Shown one piece after another: positions 33,894-40,644 of a DNA stretch of 64,000 bases. Where the stretch lies: contig NZ_LT607413.1 in assembly GCF_900091495.1 (NCBI RefSeq), positions 3,797,001-3,861,000 of the forward strand, in the 5' to 3' direction. This DNA is from Micromonospora echinospora. GTDB taxonomy: Bacteria > Actinomycetota > Actinomycetes > Mycobacteriales > Micromonosporaceae. Within the stretch, counting starts at the first letter, position 1. Every line of letters starts with the position of its first letter. The notes under the pieces are model-generated. The model worked only from the letters and a program-made list of their open reading frames with translations, was not told where the DNA came from and ran no database searches. Position numbers and translations under genes: made by a program.

Positions 33894-34876
33894 GAGCAGC
33901 CCAACGCCGTCCGCAGGGTCTCCAGGTTGCTGCGCATCACCGAAAAATAGTCCCCACCGGTGTTGTCGGCGGAGAGACCCTCGATCGGGTCCAGTACCGC
34001 CGTCTTCGCCCCGACCTCCCTGGCGATGGTCTCGGCGACCTTCGGGCTGACCAGGGTCTCGAAGAAGATGGTGGTGGCCTTGTGCTCGCGGGCCTCCTCG
34101 GTGACCTCGGCGAGGCGCTGCGGGGACGGCTCGTTCTCCGGGCTCAGACCGGAGATCCCGATCTGCTCCAGCTGGTAGCGCTCGGTCAGGTAGCCGAAGG
34201 CGGTGTGGCTCACCACGATCTCCCGCCGCTGGCAGGTCTTCAGCCCCTGGGTGAACTCGGCGTCCAGCTTCTCCAGCTCGGTGCGGAGCGCCTTGGCCCG
34301 CGCGGTGTAGTCGGCCGCCCGGTCCGGGTCGGCCGTGCCGAGCCGCTCGGCGAGCTTGTCGGCGATGGTGGCCAGCCGGGTCGGGTCGAGCCAGACGTGC
34401 GGGTCCTTGGCGCCGTCGGTCTTCCCGGCGGGCTCCGCCTTCTCCTCCTCGTGACCGTCCTCGCCCTCGTGACCGTGGTCGTGGTCGTGCCCGCCGGCCG
34501 CGGCGTCCAGGAGCGGCTGCACGGTGGTCACGTCGAACACCCGCTCCCCGCCGTTCTGCTCGACCGCCTCGTCCACGGCCGGCTGGAAGCCCTTGAGGTA
34601 GACGACCAGCTCGGCTTCGCTGACCTGGCCGACCTGCCCCGGGTTCAGCTCCAGGTCGTGCGGCTCCGCGCCGGGCTTCGCCAGGTTGACCACTGTCACC
34701 GCGTCCCCGCCGACGCGTTCGCTGACGAACTCCAGGGGGTAGAACGCGGCCACCACGTCGACCCGCTGCGGGTCTGCGCCGGCCACCTCGTCCGAGGAGC
34801 AGGCCGTGACGGCACCGAGAGCGAGCAGGGCGGAGGAGGCGGCGGCCAGGACACGCGGAGTGGAACGGATGTTCAT
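33890..34876 (-). CDS. znuA: Zinc-binding lipoprotein ZnuA
   Basis: The protein has 328 residues from ATG 34876 (MNIRSTPRVLAAASSALLAL), with GGAAGGTGGAG upstream. The lipoprotein signal ends at VTAC with Cys26. The cluster A-1 binding-protein fold shows VNLAKPGAEPHDLELNPGQV and DPHVWLDPTRLATIADKL. A His/Glu-rich loop (GHDHDHGHEGEDGHEE) between these blocks is the hallmark of zinc-specific members. It captures zinc outside the cell and hands it to ZnuB. A Zur-box-like dyad lies 22 bases upstream of the start. Confidence 0.95.
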   Translation of the reverse strand: MNIRSTPRVLAAASSALLALGAVTACSSDEVAGADPQRVDVVAAFYPLEFVSERVGGDAVTVVNLAKPGAEPHDLELNPGQVGQVSEAELVVYLKGFQPAVDEAVEQNGGERVFDVTTVQPLLDAAAGGHDHDHGHEGEDGHEEEKAEPAGKTDGAKDPHVWLDPTRLATIADKLAERLGTADPDRAADYTARAKALRTELEKLDAEFTQGLKTCQRREIVVSHTAFGYLTERYQLEQIGISGLSPENEPSPQRLAEVTEEAREHKATTIFFETLVSPKVAETIAREVGAKTAVLDPIEGLSADNTGGDYFSVMRSNLETLRTALGCS

Positions 34877-34898
34877 GTTCTCCACCTTCCGCTGCAAC

Positions 34899-34911
34899 GA
34901 CAATGATTGTC
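34899..34911. promoter_or_regulatory. Zur box (zinc operator) of the znu operon
   Basis: GACAATGATTGTC is a 13-base perfect dyad around a central G. On the znuA strand it reads TTGACAATCATTGTC, close to Zur operators of actinobacteria, which centre on AATNATT-type dyads. It overlaps a TTGACA-like hexamer and sits 23-35 bases before the znuA start, suitable for blocking transcription. Confidence 0.8.
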
Positions 34912-34944
34912 AAAAACGCATGCTTGCATGTGAGGTGGTGGCAG

Positions 34945-35000
34945 GTGGTAGCAGGGGACCCCTGTTACCGCTTTTTGATGAGGAAGGGCCCCCTGCAACC
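34945..35000 (-). repeat. Dispersed hairpin repeat, copy B
   Basis: It is oriented opposite to copies A and D. GCAGGGGACCCCT (34951-34963) pairs imperfectly with AAGGGCCCCCTGC (34983-34995). The loop CCGCTTTTTGATGA is the complement of the copy A loop. The copy lies between the znuA promoter and the end of a small membrane-protein gene. The TACACT flank of copies A and D is missing. Confidence 0.85.
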
Positions 35001-35112
35001 ACCACTGGAGCCCGACCACCCGATCCCGGGCGGGCGTGGGCACCGGGCACCGGCGGGTTGACCAGGAGGCGCGGCGGGCGCGGCGGAGCGTGGCAGCGTG
35101 TGGCGGGGCGGC

Positions 35113-35370
35113 TCAGAGCAGCTTGGCGAGCGCGACGGCGACCAGCAGGGTGAGCATGAGCAGCCGGATCAGCCGGGTCGCCGGAGTCTGCACCGGCCAG
35201 GTCAGCCGTAGCAGCGTGACCAGCGCGGCGGCCAGCAGCAGGAGCAGCACCCCGCCGAAGAGGCCCGGCGTGAGCAGGCCCACCAGCACCAGGGCGAGCG
35301 CGGCCAGGAAGACCCCGGTCGGATTCACCCGGGACAGGCGGGCCAGCAGAGGGCTCTGCGTACGCTGCAT
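35113..35370 (-). CDS. Small membrane protein (DUF6703-like)
   Basis: The protein has 85 residues from ATG 35370 (MQRTQSPLLARLSRVNPTGVF). Hydrophobic segments AALALVLVGLLTPGLFGGVLLLLLAAALVTLL and LIRLLMLTLLVAVALAKLL give two or three spans. It resembles small actinobacterial proteins grouped as DUF6703; function unknown. TAGAGT lies 7 bases before the ATG, a possible leaderless start. Its start codon is only 28 bases from the divergent monooxygenase start. Confidence 0.7.
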   Translation of the reverse strand: MQRTQSPLLARLSRVNPTGVFLAALALVLVGLLTPGLFGGVLLLLLAAALVTLLRLTWPVQTPATRLIRLLMLTLLVAVALAKLL

Positions 35371-35398
35371 CCCACAGACTCTACGAGGAGGACGCCCG

Positions 35399-35740
35399 GT
35401 GCTCGTCACCAACCGGTTCGTGGTCGAGGAAGACGTCGCCCCCGCCTTCACCGAGCGGGCGCACGCCGCCCTCGCCGCGCTCGCCGCCCGCCCCGGCTAC
35501 CTGCGCGGCGAACTGCTGCGGGCGCTCGACGACCCGCGCCACTGGTGCCTGGTCACCGAGTGGGAGTCGGTCGGGGCGTACCGGCGGGCGTTGGGCGGGT
35601 TCGACGTCAAGGTCCAGGCCACCCCGCTGCTCGCCGAGTCCGTGGACGAGCCCTCGGCGTACGAGACGTTGGCCAGCGCGGGACCGGACGGCGCGGTGAC
35701 GATCTCCACGAGTGATCGGGCCGCTGGGCCGTACCGCTGA
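35399..35740 (+). CDS. Antibiotic biosynthesis monooxygenase (ABM) domain protein
   Basis: The protein has 113 residues from GTG 35399, with GAGGAGG upstream. The dimeric alpha+beta barrel pattern is visible: VTNRFVVEEDVAPAFTERAH, then GYLRGELLRALDDPRHWCLVTEWES and YRRALGGFDVK. ABM proteins include quinone-forming monooxygenases and heme-degrading enzymes, but many are stress proteins of unknown role; no catalytic assignment is safe. The gene stands alone, not within a biosynthetic cluster. Confidence 0.82.
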   Translation: MLVTNRFVVEEDVAPAFTERAHAALAALAARPGYLRGELLRALDDPRHWCLVTEWESVGAYRRALGGFDVKVQATPLLAESVDEPSAYETLASAGPDGAVTISTSDRAAGPYR

Positions 35741-35765
35741 CGCGCCGGGCACTACCCTCTCCGGT

Positions 35766-36314
35766 ATGACCGCACCCGGACCGGCAGCCCCGTCGCCGTA
35801 CCCCGTGCTGCCCGGCCCCGACGGGCCGGGAGGGCAGGGCGTACCCGCACCACCGGCCGGCCCCGGGGTTGCCCCGCCGTTCGCCGCCCCGCCCACCGAG
35901 GGACGCAGCGTCCGCATGTGGCTCGGCCTCGGCGCCGGGGGCCTCGCCGTGCTGCTCTGCTGTGGCGGCGGGACGGCGACCCTGGTCGGGCTCGCGGTGT
36001 CCGGCACCGAGGCGCTCGACGAGCAGGGCCGCGCGGTGACCGGCGACTACTACCGGGCGCTCGTCGACGACCGGTTCGCTGAGGCGTACGACCTGCTCTG
36101 CCGCGACCTGAAGCAGCGGGAGTCCCGGCCGGAGTTCGAACGGCGGGTGACCGCCGAACCGGCGATAACCTCCTACCGGGTGGGCAGCCTCGACCTCAAC
36201 GATCTCACCGTGCCGGTCGACGTGACCCTCGACGGGGGCGGCCGGGAGACCCAGCAGGTGACCCTGGTGCAGAGCACCACCACCGGGCAGTTCGAGGTCT
36301 GCGGGGTGAGCTGA
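35766..36314 (+). CDS. Single-span membrane protein with Pro-rich N-terminus
   Basis: The protein has 182 residues from ATG 35766. It has a Pro/Gly/Ala-rich cytosolic part (residues 1-50), one membrane segment (GLGAGGLAVLLCCGGGTATLVGLAV), then an outside domain of about 100 residues. That domain, TGDYYRALVDDRFAEAYDLLC and the following part, resembles NTF2-like or DUF4878-type lipoprotein domains. TACCCT lies 7 bases before the ATG with no ribosome site, suggesting a leaderless message. The function is unknown. Confidence 0.72.
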   Translation: MTAPGPAAPSPYPVLPGPDGPGGQGVPAPPAGPGVAPPFAAPPTEGRSVRMWLGLGAGGLAVLLCCGGGTATLVGLAVSGTEALDEQGRAVTGDYYRALVDDRFAEAYDLLCRDLKQRESRPEFERRVTAEPAITSYRVGSLDLNDLTVPVDVTLDGGGRETQQVTLVQSTTTGQFEVCGVS

Positions 36315-36629
36315 CCGGCCCGGATCGCCCAGGCCGCTACCCGCGTGGTGGACCGGTCCGTCCGTCGTGCCGTGACTCCGTCCGCTCGCGGTGCGGCGTC
36401 GCCCGGTCGGTCGTGCGGTCTCGCCCTGCGTCCGGTGTCGCCTCGCGTCCGGCCGTGCGGTGTCGCCTCGCGTCCGGCCGTGCGGGCCACGTCCGGCCCG
36501 CCACGCGGGTGGGCAGCTCACCGGGAGTATCCTGCTGGGCTCGGGGCGGTGGTGGTCGTACCGTAAGTCCCGAACCTGTCCGGAATCACTCCCTGTCCCC
36601 GCCGACCGCCAGCCGGCGTAGGAGGAAAC
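36315..36629. other. Leader region of glyS, no gene
   Basis: This 315-base non-coding region holds CGTCCGG-type direct repeats, including an exact 25-bp tandem duplication (36436-36485). No T-box leader or other recognised RNA element is seen before glyS. Confidence 0.5.
36436..36485. repeat. Exact 25-bp tandem duplication
   Basis: The 25 bases at 36436-36460, beginning TGTCGCCTCGCGTCCGG, are repeated without change at 36461-36485. A less perfect third copy precedes them. They lie 145-195 bases before the glyS start. Confidence 0.93.
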
Positions 36630-38009
36630 ATGCCCGCCGACCGTATCGACGCCGTCGTCAGCCTCGCCAAGCGCCGGGGCTTCGTCTTCCCCTCCAGCGA
36701 GATCTACGGGGGTACCCGGTCGGCGTGGGACTACGGTCCGCTCGGCGTGGAGCTGAAGGAGAACGTCCGCCGGCAGTGGTGGAAGACCATGGTCCAGCAG
36801 CGCGACGACGTGGTCGGTCTCGACTCGGCGGTGATCCTGGCCCGGGACGTCTGGGCCGCCTCCGGCCACCTCGACGCCTTCGTCGACCCGCTGACCGAGT
36901 GCCAGTCCTGCCACAAGCGGTTCCGGGCGGACCACCTGGAGGAGGCGTACGAGGCCAAGCACGGTGCGCCGCCGGCGTCCCTCGCCGAGCTGAACTGCCC
37001 CAACTGCGGCAACAAGGGCACCTTCACCGAGCCGAAGATGTTCAACGGCCTGATGAAGACCTACCTCGGCCCGGTCGAGAGCGACGAGGGGATGCACTAC
37101 CTGCGTCCCGAGACCGCCCAGGGCATCTTCGTCAACTACAACAACGTGGCGACCACGGCCCGTAAGAAGCCGCCGTTCGGCATCGCGCAGACCGGCAAGT
37201 CGTTCCGCAACGAGATCACCCCCGGCAACTTCATCTTCCGTACGCGTGAGTTCGAGCAGATGGAGATGGAGTTCTTCGTCGAGCCCGGCACCGACGAGCA
37301 GTGGCACGAGTACTGGCTCGCCGAGCGCTGGAACTGGTACGTCGACCTGGGGCTCTCCGAGGAGAACCTGCGCTTCTACGAGCACCCGAAGGAGAAGCTC
37401 TCGCACTACTCGAAGCGGACCGTCGACATCGAGTACCGCTTCCGCTTCGGGGGCACCGAGTTCGCCGAACTGGAGGGCGTGGCCAACCGGACCGACTTCG
37501 ACCTCTCCACGCACAGCAAGCACTCCGGCGTCGACCTGTCGTACTTCGACCAGACCAAGGGCGAGCGCTGGGTGCCGTACGTCATCGAGCCGGCCGCCGG
37601 CCTCACCCGGGCGGTGCTCGCCTTCCTGCTCGAGGCGTACGACGAGGACGAGGCCCCGAACACCAAGGGCGGCGTGGACAAGCGCACGGTGATGCGTTTC
37701 GATCCGCGCCTGGCTCCGGTGAAGGTCGCCGTGCTGCCGCTGTCGCGCAACGAGGCGCTCTCCCCGAAGGCCAAGGGCCTCGCCGCCGACCTGCGCAAGC
37801 GCTGGGTGGTCGAGTTCGACGACTCGCAGGCGATCGGCCGTCGTTACCGCCGCCAGGACGAGATCGGCACCCCGTTCTGCGTCACCGTCGACTTCGACAC
37901 GCTGGACGACGACGCGGTGACCATCCGGGACCGGGACACCATGACCCAGGAGCGGGTCGCCCTCGACCAGGTCGAGCGTTACCTGATCGAGCGACTCCCC
38001 GGCTGCTGA
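36630..38009 (+). CDS. glyS: Glycyl-tRNA synthetase (alpha2, class II)
   Basis: The protein has 459 residues from ATG 36630, after GGAGGAAAC. Class II motifs are [22 protein letters not shown], motif 2 [25 protein letters not shown] and motif 3 in the PSxGLTR position ([14 protein letters not shown]). Zinc-type cysteines CQSCHKRF and CPNCGNKG form an insertion. The anticodon-binding domain follows. It charges tRNA-Gly and is the single-chain homodimer type usual in actinobacteria. It is essential and stands alone; hairpin repeat copy C starts 26 bases after its stop and may end transcription. Confidence 0.97.
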   Translation: MPADRIDAVVSLAKRRGFVFPSSEIYGGTRSAWDYGPLGVELKENVRRQWWKTMVQQRDDVVGLDSAVILARDVWAASGHLDAFVDPLTECQSCHKRFRADHLEEAYEAKHGAPPASLAELNCPNCGNKGTFTEPKMFNGLMKTYLGPVESDEGMHYLRPETAQGIFVNYNNVATTARKKPPFGIAQTGKSFRNEITPGNFIFRTREFEQMEMEFFVEPGTDEQWHEYWLAERWNWYVDLGLSEENLRFYEHPKEKLSHYSKRTVDIEYRFRFGGTEFAELEGVANRTDFDLSTHSKHSGVDLSYFDQTKGERWVPYVIEPAAGLTRAVLAFLLEAYDEDEAPNTKGGVDKRTVMRFDPRLAPVKVAVLPLSRNEALSPKAKGLAADLRKRWVVEFDDSQAIGRRYRRQDEIGTPFCVTVDFDTLDDDAVTIRDRDTMTQERVALDQVERYLIERLPGC

Positions 38010-38034
38010 GCGACAGCGGCGGCCCTGGTCGGTT

Positions 38035-38090
38035 GGTAGCAGGGGGCCCTTGTTACCGCATTTCTGCGGAGCAGGGGCCCCTGCCGGCAC
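38035..38090 (+). repeat. Dispersed hairpin repeat, copy C (diverged)
   Basis: GCAGGGGGCCCT (38039-38050) faces GCAGGGGCCCCTGC (38071-38084). The loop has changed to ACCGCATTTCTGCGGA, which itself can pair CCGCA with TGCGG. It starts 26 bases after the glyS stop and could act as its terminator. A direct repeat of CTGCCGGCACCACGGA follows. Confidence 0.75.
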
Positions 38091-38184
38091 CACGGACGGA
38101 GCGGCGGGGGCGCTGCCGGCACCACGGACAAGGCGGCGTCACATGATGCCGCGCAGCCCTGGTCGCCGGAGATCGTCAAGATCG

Positions 38185-39138
38185 TCAACGGGCTGGCGAC
38201 ACCACGACTCCGACGCTGGCGCCCAGCCCGCGCCGGGAACGGTAGGTGTCCTCGACGGTCCGCCGCACCTGCTCCGCCATGCCGCGGATGTGCGCCGGGG
38301 TGAAGTGCAGCACGAGGATGCCGTGCCGACCCAGCTCGTTGTGCCGGCGCAGCGTCCGGGCCCAGTCCTCGGGCGAGAAGTGGAACTCCCGCGAGTCCAC
38401 CTCCAGGGCCACCGCGGCGTCGTCGAGGTAGCCGTCCGGCGTGGGTAACACGCTGCCGTCCGTGGTCCGGAGCTGCGGATTCCAGTGGATCTCGGGCAGC
38501 ACCCGGCTGGCGGCGAGGCACTGCCGCAGCTCCGCCTCCGGTGCCGACCGCGCACCGGCGACGACCTCCGCGAACGCCCGGCGTACCAGGGCGGTGCTGC
38601 TCCGTCGGGCCCGGGTGATCTCCTCGTCGAGCGAGATCAGATCGGTGAACTCACGCTGGATCGCCTCGGTCACGATGGCCCGCACCGGCCGGATCTGCCG
38701 CATGCGGCGGGCCGCGTCCACCACCGACCGGGCCGGCGAGCAGACCGGGTAGAGCCGGGTGCGCCGGGCCTGCTCGTCGAGGGCGAGCGCCCGGGTGATC
38801 ACCACGTGCCCGGTCGAGCGGCGGCGCGCGCGGTGCGGCACGACCAGATGGACGTCCGACGTACGGGGAGCCTGGCGGAAGCCGTACCAGCTCAGTGCGG
38901 TCAGGCCGGTGAGCTGGGCGTCCGGTCCCGCGTAGAGCGCGGCGGCGATCCGCCGTTGCTCGTCGGTCAACGTGCCGCTGACCAGCGCGTAGGTGGCCGG
39001 GAGGACGCGCTGCCAGATGCCCCGTTTGGTCTGGCGGCACATGTGGTTGTCGTCGAACCCGGCGGCGAGCAGTTGCGCCCGGCTGACGATCTGCTGCTGG
39101 AGTTGCGTGGTCTCTTCGAGGGTGCGGCGCTGGTCCAT
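38185..39138 (-). CDS. AbiEi-like plus DUF559 nuclease-fold protein
   Basis: The protein has 317 residues from ATG 39138. The N-terminal part (SRAQLLAAGFDDNHMCRQTKRGIWQRVLPATYAL) matches the winged-helix region of AbiEi-type antitoxins, followed by a SWYGFRQAP-type linker domain. The C-terminal 110 residues (DDAAVALEVDSREFHFSPEDW, then GRHGILVLHFTP) look like the Vsr/DUF559 PD-(D/E)XK fold with E-x-D residues. Such stand-alone genes are frequent in actinobacteria and their role is not established. No AbiEii toxin partner is next to it. Confidence 0.78.
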   Translation of the reverse strand: MDQRRTLEETTQLQQQIVSRAQLLAAGFDDNHMCRQTKRGIWQRVLPATYALVSGTLTDEQRRIAAALYAGPDAQLTGLTALSWYGFRQAPRTSDVHLVVPHRARRRSTGHVVITRALALDEQARRTRLYPVCSPARSVVDAARRMRQIRPVRAIVTEAIQREFTDLISLDEEITRARRSSTALVRRAFAEVVAGARSAPEAELRQCLAASRVLPEIHWNPQLRTTDGSVLPTPDGYLDDAAVALEVDSREFHFSPEDWARTLRRHNELGRHGILVLHFTPAHIRGMAEQVRRTVEDTYRSRRGLGASVGVVVSPAR

Positions 39139-39252
39139 GCCGGCAGGGTGCCGGCGCGCCGGGCACTCCGTCCGCCCCACCGGCCCCGGCTGTGGACAAC
39201 CGGGCCTCCTGTGGACAACCCCCGCTCACCGGCCGTCGTGTGCTATGCGCGG

Positions 39253-39327
39253 GCCGGACGCCGGGCGGTTGCAGGGAGGTCGGGTGGTTGCCGGACGCCG
39301 GGCGGTTGTGCAGGGAGGTGGGTGGTT
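39253..39327. repeat. 37/38-bp tandem duplication
   Basis: The unit GCCGGACGCCGGGCGGTT plus a GGTGGTT end occurs at 39253-39289 and 39290-39327, with a shortened third copy up to 39348. The array abuts hairpin repeat copy D and lies between divergent genes. Confidence 0.85.
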
Positions 39328-39342
39328 GCCGGGCGGTCGGGT

Positions 39343-39400
39343 GGTTGCAGGGGTCCCCTGCTACGCAAAAAGCGGTAACAGGGGACCCCTCCTTACACTT
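39343..39400 (+). repeat. Dispersed hairpin repeat, copy D (with -10-like TACACT)
   Basis: AGGGGTCCCCTG (39349-39360) pairs perfectly with CAGGGGACCCCT (39379-39390). From CAAAAAGCGG through CCTTACACTTG it is identical to copy A. TACACT (39394-39399) stands six bases before the GTG start of dus, the same spacing as copy A keeps to its own downstream gene. Confidence 0.9.
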
Positions 39401-39405
39401 GAGCG

Positions 39406-40572
39406 GTGAGTGGAGCAGGGGTGTCGGGTGGGTTGCGGCTGGGGCGGCACGAGGTGTGGCCGCCGGTGGTGCTCGCGCCGATGGCCGGCATCACCAATGT
39501 CGGGTTCCGCCGGCTCTGTCGGGAACAGGGCGGTGGCATCTACGTCTGCGAGATGATCACCACAACGGCCCTGGTGGAGCGGAACCCGAAGACGCTGCGC
39601 ATGATCGCCTTCGGCTCCGAGGAACGGCCGCGCAGCCTCCAGCTCTACGGCACCGACCCGGAGACCACTGCCGCGGCCGTGCGCATCGTGGTGGAGAAGG
39701 ACCTCGCCGACCACATCGACCTGAACTTCGGCTGCCCGGTGCCCAAGGTCACCCGTCGGGGCGGTGGCGCGGCGCTGCCGTGGCGGCGTCGGCTCTTCGC
39801 CCGGCTGGTGAAGGCCGCCGTGGACGCCGCGTCGCCCGCCGGGGTGCCGGTCACGGTCAAGATGCGCAAGGGCATCGACGACGACCACCTGACGTACGTC
39901 GAGGCGGGGCTGGCCGCCCAGGAGGCGGGGGTGGCCTGGGTGGCCCTGCACGGGCGGACGGCCGCGCAGCGCTACTCCGGCACCGCCGACTGGGACGCCA
40001 TCGCCACCCTCAAGCAGGCGCTCGACGTCCCGGTGTTGGGCAACGGCGACATCTGGGAGGCCGACGACGCGCTGCGGATGGTCGCGCACACCGGGGTGGA
40101 CGGGGTGGTGATCGGACGCGGCTGTCTGGGCCGGCCGTGGCTCTTCGCCGACCTGCACGCCGCGTTCGACGGCCGGCCGGAGCGGCGGCTGCCCACCCTC
40201 GGCGAGGTGGCCATGACCATGCGCCGGCACGCCGCGCTGCTGGTGGAGCAGTTCAGCGCCGGGTCGCGGACGCCGGCCCGGGGTGAGCGGGACGGCTGCA
40301 CCGACTTCCGCAAGCACGTCGCCTGGTACCTGAAGGGCTTCCCGGTCGGCGGTGAGCTGCGCCGTTCCCTCGCCATGATCGAAAGCTTGGCGCAGCTCGA
40401 CGACCTGCTCGGCAAGCTCGATCCGGCGGAGCCGTTCCCGCTCGGCGCGCTCGGCCAGCCCCGGGGGCGGACCAACTCGCCGGGCAAGGTGTTCCTGCCC
40501 GACGGCTGGCTGGCCAGCCGGGACGACGACAGCGTCCCCGAGGGCGCCGAGCTGGCCGACTCCGGCGGCTGA
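39406..40572 (+). CDS. dus: tRNA-dihydrouridine synthase (DusB-like)
   Basis: The protein has 388 residues from GTG 39406. The FMN-barrel enzyme pattern is LAPMAGITNVGFRRLCREQGGG, then EMITTTALVERN, DLNFGCPVPKVTRRGGGAAL with the catalytic cysteine in GCP, VKMRKGIDD, and GVVIGRGCLGRPWLF. It reduces specific uridines in tRNA D-loops using NADPH. Length and motifs match actinobacterial DusB-type proteins. The start codon is placed six bases after the TACACT of hairpin repeat copy D. Confidence 0.94.
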   Translation: MSGAGVSGGLRLGRHEVWPPVVLAPMAGITNVGFRRLCREQGGGIYVCEMITTTALVERNPKTLRMIAFGSEERPRSLQLYGTDPETTAAAVRIVVEKDLADHIDLNFGCPVPKVTRRGGGAALPWRRRLFARLVKAAVDAASPAGVPVTVKMRKGIDDDHLTYVEAGLAAQEAGVAWVALHGRTAAQRYSGTADWDAIATLKQALDVPVLGNGDIWEADDALRMVAHTGVDGVVIGRGCLGRPWLFADLHAAFDGRPERRLPTLGEVAMTMRRHAALLVEQFSAGSRTPARGERDGCTDFRKHVAWYLKGFPVGGELRRSLAMIESLAQLDDLLGKLDPAEPFPLGALGQPRGRTNSPGKVFLPDGWLASRDDDSVPEGAELADSGG

Positions 40573-40644
40573 GATCCCGGCGAGGTCGGTCGGTGGCGGA
40601 CGGATGAGGGTGTTCGAGCACCGTGGACAGATCGTCGCCCGGGG

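Noticed and set aside
36315..36629. T-box leader before glyS
   Set aside because: No T-box core (TGGNACCGCG-like) and no antiterminator structure; actinobacterial glyS rarely has one.
35607..38093. 828-codon reverse-strand frame over glyS
   Set aside because: Antisense to glyS, which carries all class II synthetase motifs.
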